From positions 1 through 64,000 of the forward strand of contig JAGIBF010000017.1 of assembly GCA_017744515.1 (NCBI GenBank): DNA of 64,000 nt, in the 5' to 3' direction. The notes under the pieces are model-generated. The model did not search any database. It saw only the letters and a program-made list of their open reading frames with translations, and had not been told where the DNA came from. This document shows, piece by piece, positions 27,597 through 36,432 of this stretch. The translations under genes were made by a program, and so were the position numbers. This DNA comes from Niastella sp. (GTDB lineage Bacteria > Bacteroidota > Bacteroidia > Chitinophagales > Chitinophagaceae). Positions within the stretch are counted from its first letter, which is position 1; every line of letters starts with the position of its first letter.

Positions 27597-28748
27597 TTAT
27601 AACCTTAACTTATTCATGTCCAGCGCCACTGCAGAGGGCGTATAGCCGCGTACTTTAAACACCTGCCTGTTGACGGGTAAATAATTGGCTTCGCCACCCC
27701 TACGGGTATAAATAGCGATCCCGGCGCCGCCACCTGGAGCGCCGATAAAAGGTGGGGGATACGCTTTCACAATGGTAATATCTGTCATGGGTATATTGGC
27801 TATCTGTTGAGCAGACACCCTTACTTCATCCAGAAAGAACGTTACCTGGCCGCCACGCCACGAAGCAGCACCTGTCGGCGCTATTTGCAGACCAGCCACC
27901 CTGCCTTGCAGGTAGTTAAAAATATTATTAAAACCAATCGCACTGGGATCATCCATAACAGCAATCAATCGCTCATCTCCGGCCCGGAACAAGCCGCTGA
28001 CATATTCATCATTAAACTGCTGAGCCCGTGTTCTGGCCGTACTTCTTACAAAAACCGCTGGCAGAATGATACCGCGATCTGCAAAAAGCGCTTCCGGAGT
28101 TTCGACAGGCTTGTTCAGGCCCGGCCGCACCGCTGCCGGCGGGTTGCCTATGTAAAAGATCCTGCCAGCAACGGCCAGGGGTTCATACGTGGAATCAAGT
28201 TGACTGCTGATGCTGATATTCAGCGGCTGATTATTGTCTTTTGTTCGATGGAAAGCCAATAACGCATTGTCTTCAAAGAGCCAGTTACGGATAAAGAAGG
28301 TGCCGTCCGGAGCCACCGTTACTTTTTGCTCGTCCCAGTCGCCCGTTTTGGTAAGCAGCATCGCTTGTATACTTCCAATGTTCCTGGCGTCTTTTACCTG
28401 ACCGGTCACTTCGAAAAACCGTTGCTGCAAGCCAGCAAGCAACGTGTATTGGCCAAAAGGCAAAGAATCGGGTAAGAATATTTTTCCGGAAGCCCGTCCA
28501 TCGATCACCGGCCAACGGAGGCGGGTGCGCCGGCCCGCTTTGTTTTCAATCACCAGCTCCAGTGTTGCCAGGGATTGGTTCGGTAGTTGACCACCAACAG
28601 CTTTATAATCCACTGTTACCAGTAATGAATCGCCGGGTTTAAGGATGTTTTTGTTGAGTTTTATATTTAACCGGCCTGCCGGTTGCTGCGCCTGAACGGA
28701 TGCCAACAGCAGCAAGCCGATAAAAGGTAATAAAAGGAAACTTCTCAT
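27597..28748 (-). CDS. Secreted protein with MG2-like domain and barrel-less TonB plug domain
   Basis: 383 residues from the ATG at 28748 (a TTG four codons upstream is unlikely). A signal peptide ends VQAQ. Residues about 25-120 resemble a macroglobulin-type/Ig-like domain (LKPGDSLLVTVDYKA... GQYTLLAGLQ). Residues about 255-360 look like a TonB-receptor plug: IFNYLQGRVAGLQI, VTFFLDEVRVSA, IPMTDITIVKAYPP, GGGAGIAIYTRRGG. No beta-barrel follows; the protein ends soon after (FKVRGYTPSAVALDMNKLRL). Related plug-only proteins occur in Chitinophagaceae, but I know of no established function. It is convergent with the AraC gene and divergent from lacI. Confidence 0.7.
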   Translation of the reverse strand: MRSFLLLPFIGLLLLASVQAQQPAGRLNIKLNKNILKPGDSLLVTVDYKAVGGQLPNQSLATLELVIENKAGRRTRLRWPVIDGRASGKIFLPDSLPFGQYTLLAGLQQRFFEVTGQVKDARNIGSIQAMLLTKTGDWDEQKVTVAPDGTFFIRNWLFEDNALLAFHRTKDNNQPLNISISSQLDSTYEPLAVAGRIFYIGNPPAAVRPGLNKPVETPEALFADRGIILPAVFVRSTARTRAQQFNDEYVSGLFRAGDERLIAVMDDPSAIGFNNIFNYLQGRVAGLQIAPTGAASWRGGQVTFFLDEVRVSAQQIANIPMTDITIVKAYPPPFIGAPGGGAGIAIYTRRGGEANYLPVNRQVFKVRGYTPSAVALDMNKLRL

Positions 28749-28854
28749 ACGTGTATCCAATCAATTTTGAAGCCAGCCCATGCTAAAGTAAAGATAAAAT
28801 TGACGGGGTCTACACCACATCGTCAGCCCGGCAGGTCATTTCAAATTAAATTTT

Positions 28855-28868
28855 GTTAATCGATTAAC
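28855..28868. promoter_or_regulatory. LacI-family operator upstream of lacI
   Basis: GTTAATCGATTAAC is a perfect 14-bp palindrome with the central CG step typical of LacI-family operators. It sits 34 bases before the lacI ATG. Near-identical copies occur at 29967 and 31444, so autoregulation is likely. Confidence 0.85.
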
Positions 28869-28901
28869 TATTTTTAATATTGACTCACGTAAGCGTGTCA
28901 A

Positions 28902-29915
28902 ATGAAAAGAAAAGTATCCCTCAAGGATATCGCAACCGAAGCTAATGTCTCCGCCGCAGCAGTCTCTTATGTGCTGAACGGACAGGAGCACCGCGTCAGT
29001 CCCGATATGGCTCACCGTATCAAAACGATTGCCCGAAAACTCAATTATCGCCCCCATCATATCGCAAGAAGCCTCAAGACACGCAGAACGAATACCATCG
29101 GACTGGTCGTTGCCAATATCAGTTACCGTTTTACCACGGGCATTACCAGAGCCATCGAAGCAGAAGCAAAAAAGCACAATTATTCCGTACTCATCGGCAG
29201 TTCGGATGAGGAACTGCCGAAGTTCAATGACCTGATCAACGTACTGGTAGACCGGGATGTGGATGGACTGATCCTGCTTCCGGTAGATCAATCGGAAAAA
29301 GAGATAAAGGAGCTGATAAAATCAGATACCCCTTTCATCCTGATGGACCGTTATTTCCCGGACATTCCCACCAGCTATATCGCACTGGATAATTACCGGG
29401 CGGCACAGGAATATGTAGATTACCTGGCGGCGCTCGGACATTCGAACGTCGCGTTTATTAACTATGATGCTTCCATGTATCATCTTCGTGAGCGGACCCG
29501 TGGGTATGTTGATGCCATGAAGCGGCATAAGCTGCCCGCCAACGCAAAATGGAATAAGACCATCCGCCGGGAAATGTTTGATGACGATATGCGTAAGGCG
29601 ATCGACCAGGTCTGCGCGCAACCATCTGAGAAGCCAGCCATCATTTTTGCGTCCGATACCCTCGCCATAAAGGGCATCCGCTACCTGAATGAATTGGGAA
29701 AAAGAATTCCGGAAGATATATCGGTAATCAGTTTTGATGAGTCGGAAGCATTCGAATTGTTCAACTGTCCTGTAACACACGGACGCCAGCCGCTCGAAGA
29801 AATGGGAAGGATGGCGGTGCAGACACTGATCGATGTAATGGAGAATGAGAATGTGAACAGACAGGTGTTGCTGCGTTCAGGATTCGTGAAGGGAGGGTCA
29901 TGCGGAGAGAGGTAA
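28902..29915 (+). CDS. LacI-family transcriptional regulator of the fructan-type locus
   Basis: 337 residues. The N-terminal helix-turn-helix (SLKDIATEANVSAAAVSYVLNG, residues 6-27) and hinge helix (RPHHIARSLKTRRT) are followed by a periplasmic-binding-protein-like sensor domain (TNTIGLVVANISYRF... AIIFASDTLAIKGIRYL... ISVISFDESEAFELF). Members bind a sugar or sugar phosphate and usually repress. A matching 14-bp palindrome stands in front of this gene, the transporter gene and the susC operon. The regulon therefore spans lacI, the sugar porter, SusC/SusD, GH32 and the ROK kinase. Confidence 0.93.
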   Translation: MKRKVSLKDIATEANVSAAAVSYVLNGQEHRVSPDMAHRIKTIARKLNYRPHHIARSLKTRRTNTIGLVVANISYRFTTGITRAIEAEAKKHNYSVLIGSSDEELPKFNDLINVLVDRDVDGLILLPVDQSEKEIKELIKSDTPFILMDRYFPDIPTSYIALDNYRAAQEYVDYLAALGHSNVAFINYDASMYHLRERTRGYVDAMKRHKLPANAKWNKTIRREMFDDDMRKAIDQVCAQPSEKPAIIFASDTLAIKGIRYLNELGKRIPEDISVISFDESEAFELFNCPVTHGRQPLEEMGRMAVQTLIDVMENENVNRQVLLRSGFVKGGSCGER

Positions 29916-29966
29916 GGAAGGATTGGAAGGTCCGAACCAAACAGGTCCTTTTTTTTATACAATTTA

Positions 29967-29980
29967 GTTAAACGATTAAC
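29967..29980. promoter_or_regulatory. LacI-family operator upstream of the sugar porter gene
   Basis: GTTAAACGATTAAC, one base from the perfect palindrome at 28855 and identical to the copy at 31444. It lies 23 bases before the transporter ATG. A run of T (29949-29956) just upstream may end lacI transcription, but I see no clean stem for a terminator. Confidence 0.85.
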
Positions 29981-30002
29981 AAAAGACACAAATCACGATT
30001 GC

Positions 30003-31382
30003 ATGAAACAACAACTCAAACCCGGTGTGTTTCTTATTGCCATAGTAGCCGCAACCGGAGGATTATTATTTGGATTTGATACAGGTGTGATCTCCGGTGC
30101 CTTGCCTTTTTTGAAGCAATACTGGAACCTGTCGGACTCCAGTATTGAATGGGTCACCACAACGGTGTTGATAGGAGCGATCATCGGCGCTATCATCAGC
30201 GGTAAACTGGCGGATTATCTTGGCAGAAAAAGAATGATCATTGTAAACGCCATCATTTTTCTGATCGGCGCCGTAGGTTGCGCCTATGCGCCCTCCATGT
30301 CATGGCTGGTGGCGATGCGCATCATGATAGGCGTAGCGATCGGGATCACTTCATTTGTGGTGCCGATGTATATCGCAGAGATATCTCCGATGCGGCATCG
30401 GGGCGGACTTGTAACGTTGAACCAGCTGATGATCACTATCGGCATCCTGGTCTCCTACATCACCGATTACTGGTTGTCGGATGACAATAATCCCGAATCA
30501 TGGCGCTGGATGTTCGGCGTTGGTGTGATCCCTGCCATTATCCTGCTTGTTGGTATGTTCTTCCTCCCGGAAACGCCGCGCTGGCTGATCAGTAAAGGAA
30601 AGCAGCAAAAAGGAGAGGAGGTGTTGCGCGCGATCGAAGATCCGGACCTTGTCGAACAAACGCTTGCAGATCTGCAAGCAGACAGGGAACTGGAAAGGCA
30701 ACATCCGCAAACGGCCTCCGCCATTCTGAAACCATGGTTGCGTCCCGCATTGATCATCACGATCGGCATTTTCTTTTTCCAGCAATTCTCCGGGGTAAAT
30801 ACCATTATTTATTATTCGCCGATCATTTTCAAGATGTCGGGTATTGTCAGCAATACCGCATCCATATTACCGGCGATCATCATTGGTGGCGTGAATGTAC
30901 TTGCCTGCCTTTTCTCAGTATTCATGCTGGATAAAGCTGGGCGCCGCAAACTATACATGATCGGCATCTGGGGAATGATCCCTTCACTTACCATGCTGGG
31001 GCTGTGTTTTCACTTTAAGGAACTCCTGGGTGACAGCCTTCCTTATTTCGCGGTGATCAGCATCGTGTGTTACATCATTTTCATCGCGATCAGTCTTGCG
31101 CCACTCGGATGGCTGCTAATTTCAGAGATATTTCCTTTCTCTGTCCGGGGTATCGGTATGAGTATCGGTTCACTCGCGCACTGGGGTTTCAATGCAGTGA
31201 TCGCTTTTACTTTTTTAAAGTTGATCAATGCGGTCGGCATCGCCGGCACTTTCTGGATCTATGGGGCAATCTGCCTCGGAGGAGCGATATGGGGCTATTA
31301 TTTTATCCCCGAGACAAAAGGTAAATCACTGGAATCGATAGAGCGGCACTGGAAGAATGGAGGAACGCCCAGGAGCTTTTAG
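30003..31382 (+). CDS. Major facilitator superfamily sugar porter (proton symporter type)
   Basis: Inner-membrane sugar transporter of 459 residues with about twelve membrane helices. Sugar-porter signatures are present: FGFDTGVISGALPF in helix 1, the loop motif GKLADYLGRKR, PETPRWLISKGK at the central loop, FFFQQFSGVNTIIYYSP in helix 7, and the closing PETKGKSLESIE. It belongs to the XylE/GLUT-like family. Operators in front of it and of susC place it in the LacI regulon. It would carry the monosaccharide released in the periplasm into the cytoplasm, where the ROK kinase encoded downstream can phosphorylate it. Confidence 0.95.
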   Translation: MKQQLKPGVFLIAIVAATGGLLFGFDTGVISGALPFLKQYWNLSDSSIEWVTTTVLIGAIIGAIISGKLADYLGRKRMIIVNAIIFLIGAVGCAYAPSMSWLVAMRIMIGVAIGITSFVVPMYIAEISPMRHRGGLVTLNQLMITIGILVSYITDYWLSDDNNPESWRWMFGVGVIPAIILLVGMFFLPETPRWLISKGKQQKGEEVLRAIEDPDLVEQTLADLQADRELERQHPQTASAILKPWLRPALIITIGIFFFQQFSGVNTIIYYSPIIFKMSGIVSNTASILPAIIIGGVNVLACLFSVFMLDKAGRRKLYMIGIWGMIPSLTMLGLCFHFKELLGDSLPYFAVISIVCYIIFIAISLAPLGWLLISEIFPFSVRGIGMSIGSLAHWGFNAVIAFTFLKLINAVGIAGTFWIYGAICLGGAIWGYYFIPETKGKSLESIERHWKNGGTPRSF

Positions 31383-31443
31383 CGATCATGGATGAGTAAG
31401 CTTTCCGATTGAGATGATCGACCGTCGGACGCAGACCCAATTA

Positions 31444-31457
31444 GTTAAACGATTAAC
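31444..31457. promoter_or_regulatory. LacI-family operator upstream of the SusC-SusD-GH32-kinase operon
   Basis: GTTAAACGATTAAC, identical to the copy at 29967. It lies 131 bases before the susC ATG and 61 bases after the porter stop, so the susC operon has its own regulated promoter. Confidence 0.85.
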
Positions 31458-31467
31458 TTATACAAAA

Positions 31468-31554
31468 ATGAATTTACCTGTTCAAATGCTCGACAAGCCT
31501 CCTCCGCAGGGCTCACAGTTTAATGCCGCTTCCATGAAAACGATTGTATTGTAA
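31468..31554 (+). CDS. Short leader-type ORF between operator and susC (uncertain)
   Basis: 28 codons (MNLPVQMLDKPPPQ...) from the ATG at 31468 to a TAA, 20 bases before the susC ATG. It lies immediately behind the operator, so it would be transcribed at the start of the operon. It has no signal peptide and no family I recognise. It could be a leader peptide, a remnant or chance. Confidence 0.2.
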   Translation: MNLPVQMLDKPPPQGSQFNAASMKTIVL

Positions 31555-31574
31555 CAACGCATTAAAACACAAAT

Positions 31575-34500
31575 ATGAAAATACTACTAACATGCTTCTG
31601 GGTTGCCTGCAGTCTTTTTGCGTTCTCTCAGAAAAAGACGGTGAACGGGATCGTTCGTATAGATAACAGATCCCAACTCATACCGCTTGGCGGAGCCACC
31701 ATCCAGTCGAAACAACAAACGGTGACGTCCGATTCTACCGGTCGATTTACTATTGCTGCCGAAGCCAATGAAGTCTTGACCATTACTTATGTGGGAGCGA
31801 AAACATTGCAGGTGGTTGTTCCTGCCAACGACGAACTGCTTGCTATTAATCTCGAATACAGTGATAATGGCATGAACGAAGTGGTCGTTGTCGGTTACCA
31901 GGCGCAAAAGAAAGCGGACCTTACCGGCGCTGTATCCGTTGTCAAAATGAATGATATTAAAAATATTCCTCTCGGCAACCCGATGAAAACGTTGCAGGGA
32001 CGTGTGCCCGGCGTATATATTACCACGGATGGTTCTCCTGCAGGTGGCGCCACAGTCCGGATCAGGGGCATCGGCACATTAGGAAATAATAACCCGCTGT
32101 ATGTCATCGATGGAATGCCTACTGAGCGCGGCCTGAACGAGATCAATCCCTCCGATATCGAATCCATGCAGATATTGAAAGATGCCTCCTCGGCCACGAT
32201 CTATGGTGCGAGGGCTGCAAATGGTGTGATCGTGATCACCACTAAAAAAGGCAGGAAAGGCATTACGCGGATCGATTTTAATTCCTCTGTATCTACCCAG
32301 CATTACCGCACCAGGATGTCTGTCCTCAACACGGAAGATCGCGGACGCGCCGTATGGCAGGCTGCCGTTAACGATGGTGTTGATCCCAATACTGCCAGCC
32401 AGATCTATAAATTCGAAACAGAGATCGTCAATGGAAACCCCGTTCTGAAACGTGTGATCCTCCCGAACTTTCTTGATGCAGCACAGACCATGAAACCGGC
32501 AGACACCAAATGGTTTGATGAGATATCCCGCAATTCACTCATCACCAGCAATGATATCACCCTATCCAACGGTACCGAAAAAGGAAGCACGCTGTTCTCT
32601 GTCGGCTATTATAACAATGCCGGCATTATCCGGGAGAGTTTATTAAAAAGAGTGAACGCACGCTTCAACTCCGAGTACAGGTTCTTTAATGACCGCCTCG
32701 TCATGGGTGAGAATTTTTCCGCCATGTATATGATGGGCACAGGCGTGCCCGCTGAAGACATTGTTGGTCTTTCCCTGCTTGCACAGCCCATCGTACCCGT
32801 ATATACCGTGAGCGGCGGATGGGGAGGCCCGGCGCCCGGCATGACCGACCGTCATAATCCTGTTCGTTTGATCGAAGACAATAAACAAAATAAAACCAGG
32901 ACCTACCGCCTGTTTGGCAATGCTTATGTAAACGTGATCGTCATTCCCGGTCTGACATTGCGTTCAAGCATTGGTATTGATTACACCGGTTCTTATGCAC
33001 GGACACTCCGCAAATCGTATGTATCCGGATTTTTATCAGATCCTTCCAACCAGGTTACGACCAGCCAGAATTATGGCGGCAACTGGATCTGGCAGAATAC
33101 AGCAGAGTTCAACAAACGGTTCGATAAACACCAGGTGCAGGTACTGGGAGGCAGTGAACTGATACAATTCATGGGTCAGGGATTCTTTGGCTCACGCCAG
33201 GGCTATGCATTGCAGAATATCGACTATGCCTATCTCGATGCCGGCTCGGCCCTTAAAGACAATGGCGGATCCGGTTCCTGGAATTCCCTGGTGTCTTTTT
33301 TCGGAAAAGTGAATTATACCTTCAATGACCGGTATCTTGTGTCAGGCACGATCCGCCGCGATGGCTCTTCACGCTTTGGCACATCTAACCGATACGGAAG
33401 CTTTCCCGCGTTCTCACTCGGATGGAGATTGAGTGAAGAAAATTTTATCGCAGACCATTTACCCTTTATCTCCGATCTTAAACTCCGTTATGGCTGGGGA
33501 CAAACGGGTAACCAGTCGATTGCCAACAATGCCATCTTCGACCTTTATTCCGCTATATACGGAACGGATCCCACATGGGATCGCGATCGGGGAAGCGCCT
33601 ATGATATTAACGGAGGTAATTCAGGTCAACTGCCTTCCGGGTTTACCAAAACGCAGCGCGGAAATAATACGCTCAAATGGGAAGCGACCACCCAATCCAA
33701 TTTCGGCCTGGACTTCGGCTTATTCAATCAAAAGATATCTGGTTCGGTTGATTATTTTATCAAGAAAACAAGTGACATCCTGTTGACGCCGCCAAGCCTT
33801 GCCGTGATCGGTGAAGGTGGAGACCCCACTGTGAACGGTGCTTCCATGACCAACAAAGGGATCGAAGCGATCATTAATTACGAAGGCGCTGTGAGTAAGG
33901 ACCTGAACTTCTCGCTTTCCTTCAATATCGCGACCTATCGCAATAAGATCACAAAGCTGCCTGAGAATTCGCTCACCGCCTTTCCTGGTAACGGAAATGA
34001 CAAGATCATTATCAACCGCTCTGTTGGAAGTTATTATGGTTATGTTGCAGATGGCATCTTCCAGAACCAGCGTCAGGTGGATGAACATGCAACGCAGAAC
34101 GGTAAAGGTATTGGCCGGATCCGTTACAAAGACATCAACGGCGATGGTGTGATCAATGGTGACGACCGTGATTATATCGGCATCAGCGATCCTGACTTTA
34201 CTTATGGCTTTAACGCCAGTGTCAGCTGGAAAAAACTGGAGCTTTCTCTTTTCTTTCAGGGCGTAAAGGGCGTATTGGTAAATAACGGCACCAAGATCTA
34301 CACAGATTTTTCTTCCATCTGGCCGGGTACCAACTGGGGCAGCCGTACGCTGGATGCGTGGAGGCCTGACAATACCGGTTCGTCCATTCCTGCACTTACA
34401 TTGGTGAATCGCAATGATGAAGGCCGTTTCTCCACTTATTATCTCGAACCGGGTTCTTATCTGCGGTTGAGAAATATCCAGCTGGCATATGACCTGAGTG

Positions 34501-34664
34501 AACTTACACAACGGTTCCATGTAAGACAGGCCCGTCTGTTCATACAGAGCTCCAACCTGTTTACCATTAAAAACAAAAAATACACAGGCCCTGATCCCGA
34601 AGCGCCCAATAGCACTTACCCGATCCCGGTGATCTATACTGTTGGCGTCAACCTGTCTCTTTAA
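31575..34664 (+). CDS. SusC/RagA-family TonB-dependent transporter of the GH32 locus
   Basis: 1029-residue SusC with a signal peptide (MKILLTCFWVACSLFAFSQ). It has a carboxypeptidase-like domain (about 22-95), then the plug (EVVVVGYQAQKKADLTGA, VRIRGIGTLGNNNPLYVIDG, KDASSATIYGARAANGVIVITTKKG) and a 22-strand-type barrel ending YTVGVNLSL. It starts an operon with susD (17-base gap), the GH32-like gene and the ROK kinase. The LacI operator 131 bases upstream indicates sugar-responsive control rather than control by a hybrid two-component system. The likely cargo is an oligosaccharide containing fructose, by inference from the enzyme genes. Confidence 0.96.
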   Translation: MKILLTCFWVACSLFAFSQKKTVNGIVRIDNRSQLIPLGGATIQSKQQTVTSDSTGRFTIAAEANEVLTITYVGAKTLQVVVPANDELLAINLEYSDNGMNEVVVVGYQAQKKADLTGAVSVVKMNDIKNIPLGNPMKTLQGRVPGVYITTDGSPAGGATVRIRGIGTLGNNNPLYVIDGMPTERGLNEINPSDIESMQILKDASSATIYGARAANGVIVITTKKGRKGITRIDFNSSVSTQHYRTRMSVLNTEDRGRAVWQAAVNDGVDPNTASQIYKFETEIVNGNPVLKRVILPNFLDAAQTMKPADTKWFDEISRNSLITSNDITLSNGTEKGSTLFSVGYYNNAGIIRESLLKRVNARFNSEYRFFNDRLVMGENFSAMYMMGTGVPAEDIVGLSLLAQPIVPVYTVSGGWGGPAPGMTDRHNPVRLIEDNKQNKTRTYRLFGNAYVNVIVIPGLTLRSSIGIDYTGSYARTLRKSYVSGFLSDPSNQVTTSQNYGGNWIWQNTAEFNKRFDKHQVQVLGGSELIQFMGQGFFGSRQGYALQNIDYAYLDAGSALKDNGGSGSWNSLVSFFGKVNYTFNDRYLVSGTIRRDGSSRFGTSNRYGSFPAFSLGWRLSEENFIADHLPFISDLKLRYGWGQTGNQSIANNAIFDLYSAIYGTDPTWDRDRGSAYDINGGNSGQLPSGFTKTQRGNNTLKWEATTQSNFGLDFGLFNQKISGSVDYFIKKTSDILLTPPSLAVIGEGGDPTVNGASMTNKGIEAIINYEGAVSKDLNFSLSFNIATYRNKITKLPENSLTAFPGNGNDKIIINRSVGSYYGYVADGIFQNQRQVDEHATQNGKGIGRIRYKDINGDGVINGDDRDYIGISDPDFTYGFNASVSWKKLELSLFFQGVKGVLVNNGTKIYTDFSSIWPGTNWGSRTLDAWRPDNTGSSIPALTLVNRNDEGRFSTYYLEPGSYLRLRNIQLAYDLSELTQRFHVRQARLFIQSSNLFTIKNKKYTGPDPEAPNSTYPIPVIYTVGVNLSL

Positions 34665-34681
34665 CCGATCAATCTTAAATC

Positions 34682-36391
34682 ATGAAACTACTCAAATACA
34701 TCGGCGTTATTGCGGCATTTACGTTTGTTGCATGTACCAAAACGCTTGACAAAACTCCGCAGGGAGTTATTTCCGGCGACGATCTGAACACGCCGGAGAA
34801 CGTAGACAAGATGGTGATCGCTGCTTATGCCGGCCTTGGCAATGATAATATCCATACTTCCTATACGCTTTGGCCATGGGGCAGTATGAGAAGTGGTGAC
34901 GCCTACAAAGGCGGTGATAGTCCCGGCGACAATACCGACTGGTATAACTACGAAATATTCTCCGGCAACCGGCCTGAGCTCGGTATTACCGACAGGATGT
35001 GGTATTACCTGTATGTTGGCATCTCCCGCACCAATGATGCGCTAAGGAGGATCAATGCCATGGACGAATCAGCTTATCCCAATAAAAAAGTGCGCATAGC
35101 GGAAATGCGTTTTATCCGTGGACATTTTTATTTTCTGTTGAAACAGTTGTTCAAATATGTGCCGTTCATTGATGAGACCATTCCGGAAATTGAATATGGC
35201 AAGGTTTCAAACACAGCTTTGTCCAATGATGCATTATGGGGGAAGATCGCAGATGATTTCAAATTTGGAGTGGATAACCTGCCCGCCACGCAGCCACAGA
35301 TCGGCCGCGTTAATAAGCTGGCGGCAACTGCTTATCTGGCAAAGACGACGCTTTACCGGGCTTACAGGCAGGACGAAAACCATAACGTCACAGGCATCGA
35401 TGCACCATTACTGCAGCAGGTGATCGCTTTATGCGATCAGGTGATCGCAGGGCCTTATTCGCTCAGTTCAGATTTTGCCAATAACTTTCTTACACAAACA
35501 GAGAATGGCCGCGAATCGATCTTCGCCGTACAATTCTCCAAAGACGATGGTACCCCCAAAGGCAGGATCAATATGGGTGTAGCGCTCAACTATCCGATGA
35601 ACCAGGAATTTGGTTGCTGTGGGTTTCATTTGCCAAGTCAGAACCTGGTGAATGCATTCAAGACAAGTGATGCAGGTCTTCCATTGTTTGACACCTATAA
35701 TAATTCAGATGCAAAGGAGCCTGCGGATTTTCAGACACAGACATTTGATCCGCGCCTGGATCATACGGTTGCCATTCCGGGGCATCCTTACAAATACAGC
35801 TCTTTTATTTACCAGAAAACATGGGCAAGAGCTCCGCAGATCTACGGCTATTTTTCTACCTTGAAAGAAACCGTAGCGCCGGATGATCCATCCTTTCAGA
35901 AAGTGCCGCCGTTTATGTCAAGCTCGAAGAACTATGATATCCTTCGCCTGGATGATATACAACTATGGAAAGCAGAGGCATTGATACAACTGAACCGGCA
36001 GGATGAAGCATTGCCGTTGATCAATGCGATCAGGACAAGAGCGCAAAACAGTACCAACAGGCTGAAATATGCCAATGGAACCTATTATTCCAGTTACAAG
36101 ATCGATACCTACAAGCCCGGGGTAAATTGTACCTGGACAAAAGACTTTGCCTGGAAGGCATTGGTATGGGAACGCAGGCTGGAGTTCGCCATGGAAGGCA
36201 ACCGCTTCTTTGACCTCGTAAGATGGGGCATTGCTGCGGAATACCTGAACAATTATTTTGTGTCAGAGTCCGTGAAGCGTGCTTATCTTAAGGATGCAAA
36301 ATTCAAAAAGAACCGGGATGAGTATATGCCGATCCCGCTGGCGCAAATGAATTACAGTCGCGGCGTATACAAACAAAATACCAACTGGTAA
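34682..36391 (+). CDS. SusD/RagB-family lipoprotein of the GH32 locus
   Basis: 569 residues with lipobox FVAC (Cys near residue 17). The TPR-like SusD core is recognisable (IAEMRFIRGHFYFLLKQLF). The C-terminal block WERRLEFAMEGNRFFDLVRW and the final YKQNTNW are standard for the family. It partners the SusC just upstream and is followed 41 bases later by the GH32-like gene in the same operon. Confidence 0.95.
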   Translation: MKLLKYIGVIAAFTFVACTKTLDKTPQGVISGDDLNTPENVDKMVIAAYAGLGNDNIHTSYTLWPWGSMRSGDAYKGGDSPGDNTDWYNYEIFSGNRPELGITDRMWYYLYVGISRTNDALRRINAMDESAYPNKKVRIAEMRFIRGHFYFLLKQLFKYVPFIDETIPEIEYGKVSNTALSNDALWGKIADDFKFGVDNLPATQPQIGRVNKLAATAYLAKTTLYRAYRQDENHNVTGIDAPLLQQVIALCDQVIAGPYSLSSDFANNFLTQTENGRESIFAVQFSKDDGTPKGRINMGVALNYPMNQEFGCCGFHLPSQNLVNAFKTSDAGLPLFDTYNNSDAKEPADFQTQTFDPRLDHTVAIPGHPYKYSSFIYQKTWARAPQIYGYFSTLKETVAPDDPSFQKVPPFMSSSKNYDILRLDDIQLWKAEALIQLNRQDEALPLINAIRTRAQNSTNRLKYANGTYYSSYKIDTYKPGVNCTWTKDFAWKALVWERRLEFAMEGNRFFDLVRWGIAAEYLNNYFVSESVKRAYLKDAKFKKNRDEYMPIPLAQMNYSRGVYKQNTNW

Positions 36392-36432
36392 TAACCGGTT
36401 TCGCTTTTTATAATTAACAGCAATACCTGAGT

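Noticed and set aside
29918..29956. Terminator after lacI
   Set aside because: There is a run of eight T, but the preceding bases contain a direct repeat of AGGTCC rather than an inverted one, so no stable stem forms.
33720..34520. 266-codon minus-strand open frame inside the third susC
   Set aside because: A shadow of the beta-barrel coding sequence; low-complexity Ile/Val-rich translation with no family.
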